This document shows, piece by piece, positions 26,083 to 36,746 of a DNA stretch of 64,000 bases (position 1 is the stretch's first letter; each line of letters opens with the position of its first letter). The stretch spans positions 1,426,001 through 1,490,000 of the forward strand of contig NZ_MIES01000033.1 of the NCBI RefSeq assembly GCF_003054965.1. The letters are read 5' to 3'. The DNA is from Saccharospirillum sp. MSK14-1 (GTDB lineage Bacteria > Pseudomonadota > Gammaproteobacteria > Pseudomonadales > Natronospirillaceae). The translations under genes and the position numbers were made by a program. Below the pieces are notes generated by a model. That model did no database searches. It saw only the letters and a program-made list of their open reading frames with translations, and had not been told where the DNA came from.

Positions 26083-27930
26083 GTGAAATCGCTCAGCATT
26101 CGAGCGCGTTTGATGGGCAGTGTCGCCTTCAGCGTACTCATTCTGGTCGCCATCAATGGCGTGATTAATTATCTGCAAGCGCGCAACAACTTAAGCGAGG
26201 CGGTGGAAGACCGGATTCAACGCTCCGGCTCAGCCACCAGTCGGTTTGTTGCGCATTGGCTGACTGCCAAGCAGGCGGTACTCGACGGCTCGGCCGACGC
26301 GCTGAATGCGGGTCGCGGTGTACTGCCCGTGGTGGCTCAGGGTGCCAGTGCCGGGGATTTTCTGTATATGTATCTGGGCACCAGCGGCGGGCGCATGCTG
26401 ATTCAGCCGGAAACCGCCCTGCCCGACGACTACGATCCGCGCACCCGCCCCTGGTATCAGCAAGCCCAGCAGCAAAATGACCTGATTCTGACCCCGCCTT
26501 ACGTTGATGCCTCCAGCGGCGATCTGGTGATGAGTTTTGCCCGTCCGGCGAACGGTGGCGTGTTAGCCGCCGATGTTGCCCTCACCGCCATTGTCGATGA
26601 GGTGCTGGGTGTGCAGCTGTGGGACAGCGGTTACGCAGCGGTCATCGATGGCAATGACAGCTTTATTGTCCATCCCGACGAAGAGCGCTTGAGCACAGCA
26701 GTAAGTGACCTGCTGGGCGACTTTACACTGAGTCACCAACCCAGCTCCGTCACCATCAATGGTGAAGCCTGGTTGGCCGCCAGCTTTGCCATTGCCGGCA
26801 CCGACTGGGAAATTGCACTGCTCGCGCCGCACAGCGAAGCCTATGCCGAACTGGCAAACCTAGCCCTGAGCAACGGTCTGATCTCAGCACTGACCATCCT
26901 TATCGTGACCTTGGTGTGCGGCGTGGTGATTTCGGCCTTGCTGAAGCCGTTGATCGAAGTGAACGCCGCCATGTCGGACATCGCCCAGGGCGAAGCTGAC
27001 CTGACCCGACGTCTGAAGGTGGTTCGCGACGACGAAGTTGGTCGACTCAGCCAGTCGTTCAATCGATTTATTGAATCCATCCACGAGTTGGTAGCCACCA
27101 GCCTCGATTCAGCTCACCAGTTAGCCAGCATGTCGGAATCGGCGCGCGACCGAGCCAAGGCCAACAACGACGCCATTCAGTTGCAGCAATCGGAAATCAG
27201 TCAGGTTGCTGCAGCCATTAACCAGATGTCATCGACCGCCGCCGAAGTCGCAAGCAATGCCAGCGACACCGCCGAGGCTGCCAAAAACGCCAACGAAGAA
27301 GGCAAAAAAGGCTCTTCCGGAGCCAGCGAAAACCGCCAGCGGATGAGCCGCCTCAGTGACCAGATTGATAACGCCACCACCGTTATCGGCAAACTAGACG
27401 ACCAGGCGCAACAGATCAACGCCATTCTGGCGACCATTCAAGGCATTGCTGAACAAACCAACTTGCTGGCACTGAATGCGGCCATCGAAGCCGCTCGTGC
27501 CGGCGATCAGGGGCGTGGCTTTGCCGTGGTGGCCGATGAAGTGCGCGCCTTATCGCAACGTACACACGACGCCACGGGTGAAATTCAGTCGATGATTGAA
27601 GCGCTGCAAAATCAGACGCGCGACGCCGTCTCGCTGATGAACACCAGCAAAGAACTCACCGCAGCAACGGCAGAAAGCGCTCAGTCGGTAACGGCAAGTC
27701 TGGACATCGTGGCCGAGTCGATCACCGATATTTCGCAGCGCGCTTACACCATTGCCGAAGCGTCGCGTGAGCAAAACAGCGCCACCGATGAGATCAGTCG
27801 CATTGCCACCGCCATTCAAGACGCTTCCGACCGTCTGGCCGAAAACGTTCAGCAAGCCACGCTGGGGTCCGACAAACTGCATCAGGTCAGTGACAATATT
27901 CGTCAACATCTGTCGCGCTTTCGAACCTGA
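26083..27930 (+). CDS. Methyl-accepting chemotaxis protein with dCache sensor
   Basis: 615 aa starting at GTG after GAGGGA. Transmembrane helix 1 is at residues 10-28, a periplasmic dCache domain runs to about 265, and TM2 follows with a HAMP and an MCP signalling domain. The sensor contains [11 protein letters not shown] and [16 protein letters not shown], the residues that line the amino-acid pocket in many dCache_1 receptors. The tip of the signalling hairpin is [20 protein letters not shown]. No NWETF-type CheR tether is present. It is monocistronic. Confidence 0.95.
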   Translation: MKSLSIRARLMGSVAFSVLILVAINGVINYLQARNNLSEAVEDRIQRSGSATSRFVAHWLTAKQAVLDGSADALNAGRGVLPVVAQGASAGDFLYMYLGTSGGRMLIQPETALPDDYDPRTRPWYQQAQQQNDLILTPPYVDASSGDLVMSFARPANGGVLAADVALTAIVDEVLGVQLWDSGYAAVIDGNDSFIVHPDEERLSTAVSDLLGDFTLSHQPSSVTINGEAWLAASFAIAGTDWEIALLAPHSEAYAELANLALSNGLISALTILIVTLVCGVVISALLKPLIEVNAAMSDIAQGEADLTRRLKVVRDDEVGRLSQSFNRFIESIHELVATSLDSAHQLASMSESARDRAKANNDAIQLQQSEISQVAAAINQMSSTAAEVASNASDTAEAAKNANEEGKKGSSGASENRQRMSRLSDQIDNATTVIGKLDDQAQQINAILATIQGIAEQTNLLALNAAIEAARAGDQGRGFAVVADEVRALSQRTHDATGEIQSMIEALQNQTRDAVSLMNTSKELTAATAESAQSVTASLDIVAESITDISQRAYTIAEASREQNSATDEISRIATAIQDASDRLAENVQQATLGSDKLHQVSDNIRQHLSRFRT

Positions 27931-28018
27931 AGCACTGACCTCCATCGTTCTCGGCTTCCCTGTCGTAGCGTCAACCGTTACTCTACGCGCATCTTTGACT
28001 GCGACACGGGAAGCCAAG

Positions 28019-28957
28019 ATGAAAGGCGCCTTTCTCGACCGCGGTACCTTCCCTGATGAGCTGGTATTACAAGTGCCAGCGGCCATCACCGATTGGACCG
28101 AATACCCTCTCACCCAGCCCGATCAACGCCTTGAACGCCTGACCGACTGCCAACTGGCGGTGGTCAATAAAGTCGTGCTCGATGCGCCTTTGCTGGCGCA
28201 ATTGCCCAAGCTCGAATGCATTGCGGTGACCGCCACTGGCACCAACAATGTTGACCTCGACTACTGCCGCGACACCGGCATTACCGTGATTAACGCCGTT
28301 GGTTATGCCGCTGAAGCGGTCGGCGAACATGCGCTGATGTTGATGCTGGCGCTGGCGCGAAACCTCAAAGAATACCTGGCCGATGCCGATCAACGCGGTT
28401 GGTCCGACAGCCCGTTTTTCTGCAACCGGGTGGCTCCCATTCACAACCTCTCCGGCCGGACGCTGACCATCATCGGCCGGGGTGCTTTGGGTGATGCACT
28501 GGCCAACCGCGCTCAAGCGCTGGGCATGGACATTTGTTATGCCGAACGCGCCGATGCCGAAACCACCCGTCCTGGTTATACCGACTTCCAGACCGCACTC
28601 GGCCGAGCCGATGTGCTCAGCCTTCATTGCCCGCTCACCCCGGCGACGGCCGAACTGATGAACACCCAAACGCTGGCCATGGTGAAACCAGGATGCGTGC
28701 TGATTAATACCGGCCGAGGCGGTTTGATTAACGAATCGGATGTACTGGATGCATTGCGTACCGGTCAACTGGGCGGCGCGGGTCTGGATGTCGCGGCCAA
28801 CGAACCACCGCAGCCATCGGACACCATCTGGCGACTGGCTGAGCATCCGCGTGTCATTGTCACCCCACACGTTGGCTGGGCATCGGCTGAAGCCATGTCG
28901 ATCTTGTTGCGCCAGATCGAGACCAAGCTGGACAGCTGGATAGACGGGCGCCGTTGA
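28019..28957 (+). CDS. D-2-hydroxyacid dehydrogenase (hydroxypyruvate/glyoxylate reductase-like)
   Basis: 312 aa from ATG 28019. The NAD(P) motif GRGALGDALA, catalytic Arg (INTGRGGLIN), Glu (NEPPQP) and His (TPHVGWAS) place it in the D-isomer-specific 2-hydroxyacid dehydrogenase family, close to HprA/glycerate dehydrogenase. It reduces hydroxypyruvate or glyoxylate; the sequence alone does not distinguish them. It follows the chemoreceptor by 88 nt. Substrate and cofactor are inferred. Confidence 0.88.
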   Translation: MKGAFLDRGTFPDELVLQVPAAITDWTEYPLTQPDQRLERLTDCQLAVVNKVVLDAPLLAQLPKLECIAVTATGTNNVDLDYCRDTGITVINAVGYAAEAVGEHALMLMLALARNLKEYLADADQRGWSDSPFFCNRVAPIHNLSGRTLTIIGRGALGDALANRAQALGMDICYAERADAETTRPGYTDFQTALGRADVLSLHCPLTPATAELMNTQTLAMVKPGCVLINTGRGGLINESDVLDALRTGQLGGAGLDVAANEPPQPSDTIWRLAEHPRVIVTPHVGWASAEAMSILLRQIETKLDSWIDGRR

Positions 28958-29043
28958 ATGGAGTTGTGACTTGTGGCCAAGAATAGCCGCCAAAAATATG
29001 GCATTATTCGTGCTTTAAAGACTAATAATCGATCGTGACACCG

Positions 29044-29070
29044 TTGTTGTTAAACCCTTGTTGTTAAACC
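29044..29070. repeat. Tandem 13-nt direct repeat in the maoC-like leader
   Basis: TTGTTGTTAAACC occurs at 29044-29056 and again at 29058-29070 with one base between, about 130 nt upstream of the MaoC-like start. A 14-nt period is not helical, but the copy identity is exact, as for a duplicated operator. Confidence 0.6.
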
Positions 29071-29112
29071 ATCGTTACTCACTTGAAGTGTTTATACATC
29101 GTTAAAGATCCC

Positions 29113-29141
29113 GGAACGGTGACATTTGCCGGTACCGTTCC
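29113..29141. repeat. 8-bp inverted repeat in the maoC-like leader
   Basis: GGAACGGT (29113-29120) and ACCGTTCC (29134-29141) flank a 13-nt loop, 60 nt before the MaoC-like start. A GCCATCACCC repeat follows at 29147-29156 and 29174-29183. Candidate leader hairpin or repressor site. Confidence 0.5.
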
Positions 29142-29200
29142 GATTGGCCATCACCCTGTACGGCCAGTTATCAGCCATCACCCGGGAAGAGGGATGCCGG

Positions 29201-29872
29201 ATGAACGTCATCGATATGTTGAAAGAAAAAACCGAACGCCTGACGCGCAATCAGGCGGAATTTCGTGACCTAATTGCACCGCAGTGGCGCGAGTATTGGA
29301 GCGAGCTGTGGCAAAGCGCGCGTAATTACCAATGGGTTAACTGGATTTTGGACAGTGACCATCGGTCGCTGGACGAAACCGAAACCCAGCCCAGTTGCGA
29401 CAGCCCGGAAGCGGAAATGATGCGCCAGCAATTAATGGCGCAGATGGACAGCGTTGTCTACGTCGGTGAATGGATGACCGTCGAACAGGAACGCATCAAT
29501 CAATTCGCTGAGGTCACCGAAGATCGTCAGTGGATTCATACCGACCCGGAACGCGCCGCTGAAGAGTCGCCTTTTAAAGCGGCCATTGCCCATGGCTTTT
29601 TAACCTTGTCGTTGATTCCGCGGCTGACGAATGCGGTCGACCCGGAAAACCCGCCGTACAAAGGCGCCAAGATGGTCGTCAATATGGGACTCAATCAGGT
29701 GCGCTTTCCGTTTCCATTGAAAGCCGGCAGCCGGGTTCGTGGCAGTAAGAAAATCGTCGGCGTGAAAATCGTCCGTCGGGGTCTGGAAGTGACCGAAGAG
29801 ATCACCGTCGAAATCGAAAACATGCGCCGCCCGGCCTGTGTTGCCCAGACCGTTATTCGACTGGTCTATTAA
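29201..29872 (+). CDS. MaoC-like (R)-specific enoyl-CoA hydratase family protein
   Basis: 223 aa. The N-terminal ~85 residues are a polar helical extension; the hot-dog domain follows. The hydratase signature Asp/His is in TEDRQWIHTDPERAAEE, with SPFKAAIAHGFLTLSLIP behind it, as in NodN/MaoC-type hydratases. Such enzymes convert enoyl-CoA to (R)-3-hydroxyacyl-CoA, feeding polyhydroxyalkanoate or beta-oxidation pathways. No PHA gene is nearby. Repeats in the leader suggest regulation. It is convergent with prmC with a 3-nt gap. Confidence 0.82.
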   Translation: MNVIDMLKEKTERLTRNQAEFRDLIAPQWREYWSELWQSARNYQWVNWILDSDHRSLDETETQPSCDSPEAEMMRQQLMAQMDSVVYVGEWMTVEQERINQFAEVTEDRQWIHTDPERAAEESPFKAAIAHGFLTLSLIPRLTNAVDPENPPYKGAKMVVNMGLNQVRFPFPLKAGSRVRGSKKIVGVKIVRRGLEVTEEITVEIENMRRPACVAQTVIRLVY

Positions 29873-29875
29873 CGT

Positions 29876-30691
29876 TTATAAATGCCCCAGGCTGACCCGT
29901 TCGCGGTCAGCCAAATCATGCAGCGTTTTGATCTGGTGATATCCCGCCTGTTTAAGCAATTCACGCACCTTCTCGCCCTGTTGCCAGCCGTGTTCCAGAA
30001 ACAGCCAGCCGCCGGGTTTTAACACCCGACGACCTTCACCAACGATGCGCCGAATATCCGCCAGCCCATGTTCATCGGCGACCAATGCTGAGCGCGGTTC
30101 GAAGCGCACATCGCCCTGCGCCAGGTGCGGATCTTGAGCATCGATGTAAGGCGGATTGCTGACCAACACATCCAGACTGGCATCGGCCAGCGGCATGCAC
30201 CAATGGCCTTCGAGCACCTTAACCCGCAAACCCAATCGTTCGGCATTGAGCTGCGCCAGTTCAACCGCTTCGGCAATGCGATCAATCGCTACGATGTGCC
30301 AGTTCGGCCGTTCACTGGCCAGCGCCAAAGCGATGGCACCGGTGCCGGTGCCCAGGTCAGCCAGGTTCAGCGGTGCAGCGCTAAAGCGATCCAGCACCGC
30401 GGCCACCAGCGTTTCGGTATCCGGACGGGGCAGCAGCGTTGAAGCGTTGACCGCCAGCGGCAATGACCAGAACTCTTTCTCACCCAGAATATGCGCGACC
30501 GGCTCTCCGGCCAGACGACGATCGAGTAAGGCTTCAAAGGTGGCTAACGGTCCGGGCTCGACGGTTTTATCGGGCCAGGTGAATAACCAGGTGCGGGTTT
30601 GGCCCAATGCACGCGCCAGCAACAGATCGGCATCGAGCGCATCCACACCGCGTTCGAGTGCGGATTGCCGAACCGCTTTCACGGTCGTCAC
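29876..30691 (-). CDS. prmC: Release factor glutamine methyltransferase
   Basis: 271 aa, GTG start overlapping the prfA stop as GTGA. PrmC methylates the Gln of the GGQ motif in release factors 1 and 2. The catalytic NPPY lies in [16 protein letters not shown]; the SAM loop is [16 protein letters not shown]. The N-terminal helical domain that grips RF1 is present. The hemA-prfA-prmC order is conserved in gammaproteobacteria. Confidence 0.95.
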   Translation of the reverse strand: MTTVKAVRQSALERGVDALDADLLLARALGQTRTWLFTWPDKTVEPGPLATFEALLDRRLAGEPVAHILGEKEFWSLPLAVNASTLLPRPDTETLVAAVLDRFSAAPLNLADLGTGTGAIALALASERPNWHIVAIDRIAEAVELAQLNAERLGLRVKVLEGHWCMPLADASLDVLVSNPPYIDAQDPHLAQGDVRFEPRSALVADEHGLADIRRIVGEGRRVLKPGGWLFLEHGWQQGEKVRELLKQAGYHQIKTLHDLADRERVSLGHL

Positions 30692-31770
30692 GAGGCCATC
30701 TCCGCCAGCAGACGAGCCTGATCTTCCTGCAACAAGGGCACGATGACCGGATCGAGATCGCCGGTCATGACTTCATCGAGCTTGTACAAAGTCAGGTTGA
30801 TGCGGTGATCGGTCACGCGACCCTGTGGAAAGTTGTAGGTACGAATGCGTTCGGAGCGGTCACCGCTGCCGACCAATGAACGTCGGGTATCGGCTTGTTC
30901 CTGAGCGGCAGCACTTTGCTGGGCATCTTGCAAACGCGCCGCCAGCAACGACATCGCCCGGGCGCGGTTTTTGTGCTGCGAGCGCTCATCCTGACACTCC
31001 ACCACGATGCCCGTCGGCAAATGGGTAATCCGAATCGCCGAGTCGGTTTTGTTAACGTGCTGACCACCGGCGCCAGAGGCGCGGAAGGTATCGACGCGCA
31101 ACTGATTTTTATCGATTTCCACTTCGGCCAGTTCATCGGCCTCGGGCATCACCGCGACCGTGCAGGCCGAGGTATGAATGCGCCCCTGGCTTTCGGTCGC
31201 CGGTACACGCTGTACGCGATGCGCGCCAGATTCAAATTTCAGCCGCGAATAAACGCGCTCGCCGCTGATGCGAGTAATCACTTCTTTGTAGCCGCCGTGC
31301 TCGCCTTCGCTGGCCGAAAGAATTTCCAGACGCCAGCCCAGCTGTTCGGCGTAACGGGCATACATCCGATACAGATCACCGGCAAACAACGCTGCTTCAT
31401 CACCGCCGGTTCCGGCACGAATTTCCAGAAAGACGTTCTTGCCGTCGTTTGGATCTTTGGGCAGCAGCAACACTTCGAGTTGCTCACTGAGTTCCGCCAA
31501 GCGGGCTTCGGCTGAACGGACTTCATCTTTGCCCAGTTCGCGCATGTCCGGGTCGCTGTCGTTGAGCATTAAGCGGGCATCGTCGAGATCGCTTTCGCTG
31601 CCTTGGTAATCTTCAAAACAGCTCACGACTTCTTCCAGTTCAGCGTACTCCTGAGAGTAAGCACGGAAGCGATTCTGATCGCCAATCACATCGGGTTCGG
31701 CCATTAAGCGGGCCAGTTCCTGATACCGTTCGGTCAAATCGGCCAGCTTGTGGCGGATGGAATCTTTCAT
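30688..31770 (-). CDS. prfA: Peptide chain release factor 1
   Basis: 360 aa from the ATG at 31770, the usual RF1 length; an open frame extends 42 codons upstream but without RF1 sequence. GGQ is in [17 protein letters not shown], and the stop-codon selective PAT motif is in [12 protein letters not shown]1 reads UAA and UAG. It lies 79 nt after hemA and overlaps prmC, which modifies its GGQ glutamine. Confidence 0.97.
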   Translation of the reverse strand: MKDSIRHKLADLTERYQELARLMAEPDVIGDQNRFRAYSQEYAELEEVVSCFEDYQGSESDLDDARLMLNDSDPDMRELGKDEVRSAEARLAELSEQLEVLLLPKDPNDGKNVFLEIRAGTGGDEAALFAGDLYRMYARYAEQLGWRLEILSASEGEHGGYKEVITRISGERVYSRLKFESGAHRVQRVPATESQGRIHTSACTVAVMPEADELAEVEIDKNQLRVDTFRASGAGGQHVNKTDSAIRITHLPTGIVVECQDERSQHKNRARAMSLLAARLQDAQQSAAAQEQADTRRSLVGSGDRSERIRTYNFPQGRVTDHRINLTLYKLDEVMTGDLDPVIVPLLQEDQARLLAEMAS

Positions 31771-31849
31771 GCGTTCGCATTCCAACTGTGGTTGCGGCAA
31801 ACCGCGGTTTACAACGGCTTGGATAAAAAGATGAGTGCGGCTTAAGTCG

Positions 31850-33106
31850 CTAGGAATCTTCGAGATCGAACAAACGCGTTGCCCAGTCTCGCGCATCAGC
31901 TTCGCCGTCGCCGTGTGCTTTGCGCAGGGCGACGGTCGGCGCGTGCAGCAGTTTATTGGTCAGGCCGCGCGCCAATTGCTCCAGCACCTGTTCCGGGTCA
32001 CTGCCCTGAGCCAGCGCCCGGCGGGCTTTTTCCAGCTCGCTGCTTTTCATGGCTTCGCTTTTATTGCGCAGCTGACGAATCACATCGGCCGCCTGGCGTT
32101 CCATCAGCGATTGATTAAAAGCATCGGTCGAGCGACCAATAATCTGCAACGCTTCTTTGGCCGCTTCACGACGACTGCGCACATTGGCTTCAATCACCGA
32201 CTTTAGATCATCGACGGTGTAGAGGTAGACATCGCCCATGTCGCCCACCTCAGCTTCGATATCTCGCGGCACGGCAATATCGACCATAAATACCGGGCGA
32301 TGGCGGCGTTTTTTTAACGCACGTTCAACCATGCCTTTGCCGATGATGGGCAACTGACTGGCGGTGGAACTGATGACGATATCGGCGTTGGGTAATTCAT
32401 CGGGAATGTCCGACAGCAATACAGCGCGCGCGCCAAATTGTTCAGCCAGTTCCTGCGCCCGGGTCAGTGTCCGGTTGGCAACGACCAAATCGGTGACGCC
32501 TTTATCGCGCAGATGACGCGCCACCAGATCAATGGTTTCACCGGCGCCGACCAGCAACGCGCGGCATTTGCTCAACTGATCGAAAATCCGGGTGCTGAGG
32601 CTGACCGCGGCAAAGGCAACGCTGACAGCATTCTCGCCAATGGCCGTCTGGGTGCGCACCGATTTAGCAACGCGAAAGCTGTGTTGGAACAAATGATTGA
32701 GTTGCTGGCCGACCGAATCGTATTCCTGCGCCACAGCAAACGCCGACTTCAGTTGGCCAAGAATTTGGGGTTCGCCCAACACCATGGAATCGAGTCCGGC
32801 GGCAACACGCCCGAGATGCTCGATGGCTGGGCGGTCGACATGAATATAGAGCGCATCGCGCAATTGATTGATATCGACGTTGTGGTAGTCCGCCAGCCAC
32901 TGCACCACCGCTTCAACGCTGCGTTCGTCCGCCGCGCAATAGATTTCGCTGCGGTTGCAGGTCGACAGAATGACGGTTTCTTCGATACCCGGTAACGACA
33001 ACACCGACGCCAATGATTCCGACATGGTTTCGGGCGCAAAGCTGACCTTCTCCCGAATATCAATCGGGGCGGTCTGGTGATTGATGCCGATGGCCAGTAA
33101 TGACAT
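31850..33106 (-). CDS. hemA: Glutamyl-tRNA reductase
   Basis: 418 aa. It reduces Glu-tRNA to glutamate-1-semialdehyde, the first committed step of the C5 haem pathway. The active-site Cys is in STCNRSEIY, followed by [15 protein letters not shown] and the NADPH-binding [14 protein letters not shown]. The C-terminal dimerisation helices end in TNKLLHAP. It starts a hemA-prfA-prmC operon and is divergent from the TPR lipoprotein gene, the standard layout. Confidence 0.97.
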   Translation of the reverse strand: MSLLAIGINHQTAPIDIREKVSFAPETMSESLASVLSLPGIEETVILSTCNRSEIYCAADERSVEAVVQWLADYHNVDINQLRDALYIHVDRPAIEHLGRVAAGLDSMVLGEPQILGQLKSAFAVAQEYDSVGQQLNHLFQHSFRVAKSVRTQTAIGENAVSVAFAAVSLSTRIFDQLSKCRALLVGAGETIDLVARHLRDKGVTDLVVANRTLTRAQELAEQFGARAVLLSDIPDELPNADIVISSTASQLPIIGKGMVERALKKRRHRPVFMVDIAVPRDIEAEVGDMGDVYLYTVDDLKSVIEANVRSRREAAKEALQIIGRSTDAFNQSLMERQAADVIRQLRNKSEAMKSSELEKARRALAQGSDPEQVLEQLARGLTNKLLHAPTVALRKAHGDGEADARDWATRLFDLEDS

Positions 33107-33387
33107 CTCGGGCGGGATCCACTCGCTATCGCTGGAAGGCGCGTAGTCTACCGATTTTACCGGTTCGAGGCGACAGCTCAGAGCCAGGAAACACCGATAG
33201 AGCGGCCTTTACACGGCTTTACTCAGTGCGAAAGCCTGCCTGTTTCGGCTGATGCAGGCGTCCCGACCTTCGTTACAAGCTTCGTTGCCCGGCGGCATAA
33301 CCGCCTGAATGGGACAGTCCTATCACCATCTGGCACAATGACGCGCGCAGTCATGCCGTTTTTACTGATCAGGACAACCGTCATCGC

Positions 33388-35142
33388 ATGAAGTCAGCTC
33401 ACACCGAACACCGTTCCCGTTTTATTCACGTTTTGCCGTCACTCGCCCTGGCCAGTCTGGTGCTCAGTGGTTGTGCCACCGGCATGACGGCTTCAACTGA
33501 AACGCCGCAGAGCAGTCAGACGGCTGTCATCGAGCCGGAATCCGCCGAGCCTGCCATTCCGGCGACGCCGCTCGACGGCCAGAGTTTCTATCAGTTATTG
33601 CTGGCAGAAATTGCCACCAACCGGGGCGAATTCGGTACCGCAACCGAACTGTACAGCCACCTGGATAACCGCACCGACGATCCACAGGTCGCGCGTCGCG
33701 CGTCCGCGCTCAGTCAGTTGATCAACGACTACAGCCGAATGCAGACGCACGCCCAGCACTGGGTGGAACTGGAGCCAGAGGTGCCGGAAGCCTGGCAGGG
33801 ACTGGCGGTTTCCAGCCTCGCCAACGGCGATTTCGTAACCGGTGAGCGAGCGCTGGATGCCTGGTTGAAGCTGGATGCGCAAGCCCCCGTAGAAACCGCC
33901 CTGATCGGCACGGGCCAATTAACGCCTCAGCGCCAAATTGAGTTAGCCGCTGTTTATCAGCGTTTGCAAAGCCAATACCCCCGATCCGCTGCCTTGCCCT
34001 ATGGCAGCGCCAGTCTGCTGGCCGATGCCGGTGAATTTGAAGCGGCTTTCGCCCAGGTACAGCGCTCACGTCAGCTGTCCGACACGCCAGGAGCGGGCCT
34101 GCTGGCGTATCGCCTTCATCTGGAACGCAATGAGGTGGAGCAAGCACACCAGCTTATCGCCAACCTCGCCGAACGCTTTCCTGAAAACAGCCAGATCGCC
34201 AGCGCTTATGCCAGCTTTGCCTACAGCCAGGGCATGGCCGATAAAACCGAGGTTTTGGAGTCGCTCTTTAACCGCTTCCCCAACGAACCTTTGATCGTAC
34301 GCACCTTCGCTCGTGAATCCTTCGAAGCCGGTGACTACGATACCGCCGAAGCCTTGTTCAAACGTCTTACACAAAGCGCCCATGCCGATGAAGCGCACTA
34401 TTATCTGGGCCGAATCAACGTTGAATACGCTCGTCCAGACCAGGCCGCCAATCATTTTCTGGAGGTGCAGGAACCGCCCTTTGTCATTTCAGCACTGGCC
34501 GAACTGACCGAACTGTGGGCAGCAGACAACCTGGCTGAATTGCAGGATTTGCTGGCCCAGGCGCGCACTGAATTCCCGCAGCAAAACGCCCTTATCTGGC
34601 GGCTTGAGGCAGGTGCCATGCGCAGTCGTGGCGAACCGGAACGCGCCATTGCCGTGCTGAGCGATGGCCTGGAACAAAACCCACGTGATACGGCCCTGCT
34701 CTACGATCAGGCGCTGATCGCCACCGGTACTGGCGATTATGAACTGGCTGATCGCAACCTGAGTACCGTCCTGGACGTCGATCCCAATAACGCCTCAGCC
34801 TTGAACGCGCTGGGGTACAGCTGGGCCGATCGCAACCTGAACCTGGCGCAAGCCAAAGACTACATCGATCGCGCCTTGGCACTCGAACCCGAAGACCCGG
34901 CGATCATGGATTCCAAAGGCTGGGTGGAATACCGACTCGGTAATCTGGTGTTAGCCGAGGAATGGTTGCGCAAAGCGCTGGCGGAATTCGATAACGATGA
35001 AGTCGCCGCTCATCTGGCCGAAGTGCTCTGGGTACAAGGCGAGCGCGATGAAGCACTGCGTTGGTTGCGCCATGCGTTCGAGTTAAACGCCACCAGTCCT
35101 ACCGCCGAGGGCATGGTTGAACGCTTCGGAGTGGAACTGTGA
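33388..35142 (+). CDS. TPR-repeat outer-membrane lipoprotein
   Basis: 584 aa. Signal peptide with lipobox (LASLVLSGC, acylated Cys29), then mostly tetratricopeptide helices. Clear TPR units include the pairs around residues 450-480 (ALLYDQALIATGTGDYELAD and NASALNALGYSWADRNLNL) and 490-530. It corresponds to the conserved lipoprotein next to lolB/hemA in pseudomonads (PA4667-like), whose function is poorly known and may relate to envelope assembly. Stop overlaps the lolB start as GTGA. Confidence 0.85.
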   Translation: MKSAHTEHRSRFIHVLPSLALASLVLSGCATGMTASTETPQSSQTAVIEPESAEPAIPATPLDGQSFYQLLLAEIATNRGEFGTATELYSHLDNRTDDPQVARRASALSQLINDYSRMQTHAQHWVELEPEVPEAWQGLAVSSLANGDFVTGERALDAWLKLDAQAPVETALIGTGQLTPQRQIELAAVYQRLQSQYPRSAALPYGSASLLADAGEFEAAFAQVQRSRQLSDTPGAGLLAYRLHLERNEVEQAHQLIANLAERFPENSQIASAYASFAYSQGMADKTEVLESLFNRFPNEPLIVRTFARESFEAGDYDTAEALFKRLTQSAHADEAHYYLGRINVEYARPDQAANHFLEVQEPPFVISALAELTELWAADNLAELQDLLAQARTEFPQQNALIWRLEAGAMRSRGEPERAIAVLSDGLEQNPRDTALLYDQALIATGTGDYELADRNLSTVLDVDPNNASALNALGYSWADRNLNLAQAKDYIDRALALEPEDPAIMDSKGWVEYRLGNLVLAEEWLRKALAEFDNDEVAAHLAEVLWVQGERDEALRWLRHAFELNATSPTAEGMVERFGVEL

Positions 35143-35699
35143 AACAGCTGCTGATTCTGGCGACGGCCCTGTTCGTTCTCGCTGGCTGCGCCAACCGCGA
35201 TTCGCAACCCGATTTCGCCGACCTGACCGAAACCTGGGCCTTCAGCGGCAAGATGGCGGTCCGCAATGCGACCGAAGCCAGCAGCTTTAATGTGGACTGG
35301 GTACAATCGCAAGCGGACTTTGAAATTGAACTGAGCGGTCCGCTGGGTCAGGGGCGGGTTGAAGTCGCAGGCCGCCCCGGTCGCGTGACTCTGCGCCAAG
35401 GCGATGATGTCTGGCGTGCCCGCAGCCTCACCGAACTGGGCCAGCGTCTGGCCGACATGAATCTGCCACTCGATCATCTGCAATACTGGGTGCGTGGCCG
35501 AGCCTCCCCCCGCGACATTGGCACCCTCACCCTCGATAACCAGGGTCGATTGACCCGGTTGCAGCAGTCTGGCTGGACGGTCAGCTTTCCTGCTTATTAT
35601 GGCGAAGGCGCCGATGCACTGCCCCGCCGTATCGACTTCGAACGCGATGATTCCAGCGGCCGGCTGGTGATCCGTAACTGGCTCGCCGACGCCAGTTAA
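35139..35699 (+). CDS. lolB: Outer-membrane lipoprotein receptor LolB
   Basis: 186 aa from the GTG overlapping the TPR gene stop. Lipobox LAGC at Cys17 (LFVLAGC). It takes lipoproteins from LolA and inserts them in the outer membrane. The body is LolB-like: TWAFSGKMAVRN, ELSGPLGQGRVEVAG with the exposed Leu-Gly loop, LPLDHLQYWVRGRASP and a C-terminal strand LVIRNWLA. It is followed by 370 nt of unassigned DNA where ispE normally lies. Confidence 0.92.
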   Translation: MKQLLILATALFVLAGCANRDSQPDFADLTETWAFSGKMAVRNATEASSFNVDWVQSQADFEIELSGPLGQGRVEVAGRPGRVTLRQGDDVWRARSLTELGQRLADMNLPLDHLQYWVRGRASPRDIGTLTLDNQGRLTRLQQSGWTVSFPAYYGEGADALPRRIDFERDDSSGRLVIRNWLADAS

Positions 35700-36068
35700 T
35701 GACCTTTCTGATCGAGCCGGTCTAAACCACCGACCGGCCACCTCACCCAACAACTGTCTGCACAAAAACCATCACAGCTGCGGACAGTTGTGCCCTACCT
35801 TCTCATCACCCCACTGAACCCACTGGAAAGATAACGGTATAACCATCGAATCAAACCCAACCGGCGCTGTTTTACCTTCTCGCTCAGTGACGCAAGAAAC
35901 AACCCGACCCCACGCCTCATAGGATCCCGCCACTGCGGACAGAAACGCCCCCCTCCATTTAGGAATAACATGGCCAAAATGTGGAGTAGCTTCGATATAG
36001 CGAACTCCCACAACGGTACTATGGTGTATCTAGCAAGACCAAGGATGCAGTAACAAGGGAAGCTCAAA
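35700..36068. other. Intergenic region where ispE is expected
   Basis: About 370 nt with no credible gene. Two overlapping minus-strand frames (to 90 aa) lack homology and codon signal. A 10-nt direct repeat CTGCGGACAG occurs at 35778-35787 and 35933-35942. In many gammaproteobacteria ispE, then a tRNA-Gln and prs, follow lolB; none is visible here, so the ancestral order is broken just at this point. Confidence 0.45.
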
Positions 36069-36746
36069 ATGCTATTTGAACACCAGCGCGATTCGGTGGT
36101 TGGGTTGTGCTTGCAATTGTCCCGGCAAGGCTATTTTTCCGTCTCGGGTGGGAACCTGATGATGCGTCTGGATGACGACGTCGTTGCGGTCACACCTGCG
36201 GTTGCTGACTATCAACTTTTAACCGCTGCCGATATCGGCTTACTTCGCCTGAGCGATTTATCGTCCATCGAAACGTCTCTAAGCCCATCAGCTGACGCCA
36301 AACTGCACGCTCAGGTGCTGCGTCGTCGGCCAGAATTACAGTGCAGCATTCTCACTCATCAACCCTTTGCCAGTGCCTGCGCTTTACTGGGCGATGCCCT
36401 TGAAGTGCCTGCCGCCCAACACGCGGTTCTCGGCAAGCAGGTCAAGGTGGTCAGTTACGCTCTGATGGGAACCCACTGGCTGGCCAAGCGGCTCGAGCGA
36501 GCTGTCGGCTCCGATGCCAATGCTTGGCTCATCCGCCATCGCGGCGTGTTCTGCGCTGGCGTCGACAGTGCGGCTGCGGTGACCGTCATCGAGCAACTAG
36601 AACGATTGGCGGCCAATCATTTGCAAGAACGCATCTCATTGAGACTGAATTCAGAGCCGCCCACGGAAGTGGCTAAATTGACCGCCCTGCTTAAGGATTT
36701 GCACGAGGAAGTGGCCGATGACCGACCTGATCGAAACTCAGCGTAA
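36069..36746 (+). CDS. Class II aldolase/adducin-like protein with degraded metal site
   Basis: 225 aa. The fold is class II aldolase/adducin: GYFSVSGGNLMMRLDDDVV, then VTPAV, then LHAQVLRRRPELQCSILTHQPFASACALLG, and RHRGVFCAG. In active members the metal is held by a Glu and HxH plus a later His (VHTHP...NHG). Here the first His of HTH is Leu (ILTH), the second is kept, and the late NHG is RHRG. So one ligand is lost and activity is doubtful. The stop lies inside the next gene by 29 nt. Preceding SD is AAGGGA. Confidence 0.65.
   Translation: MLFEHQRDSVVGLCLQLSRQGYFSVSGGNLMMRLDDDVVAVTPAVADYQLLTAADIGLLRLSDLSSIETSLSPSADAKLHAQVLRRRPELQCSILTHQPFASACALLGDALEVPAAQHAVLGKQVKVVSYALMGTHWLAKRLERAVGSDANAWLIRHRGVFCAGVDSAAAVTVIEQLERLAANHLQERISLRLNSEPPTEVAKLTALLKDLHEEVADDRPDRNSA

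Noticed and set aside
35795-36067. 90-aa minus-strand frame after lolB
   Set aside because: Overlaps another frame on the same strand, no start signal and no family pattern; treated as intergenic.
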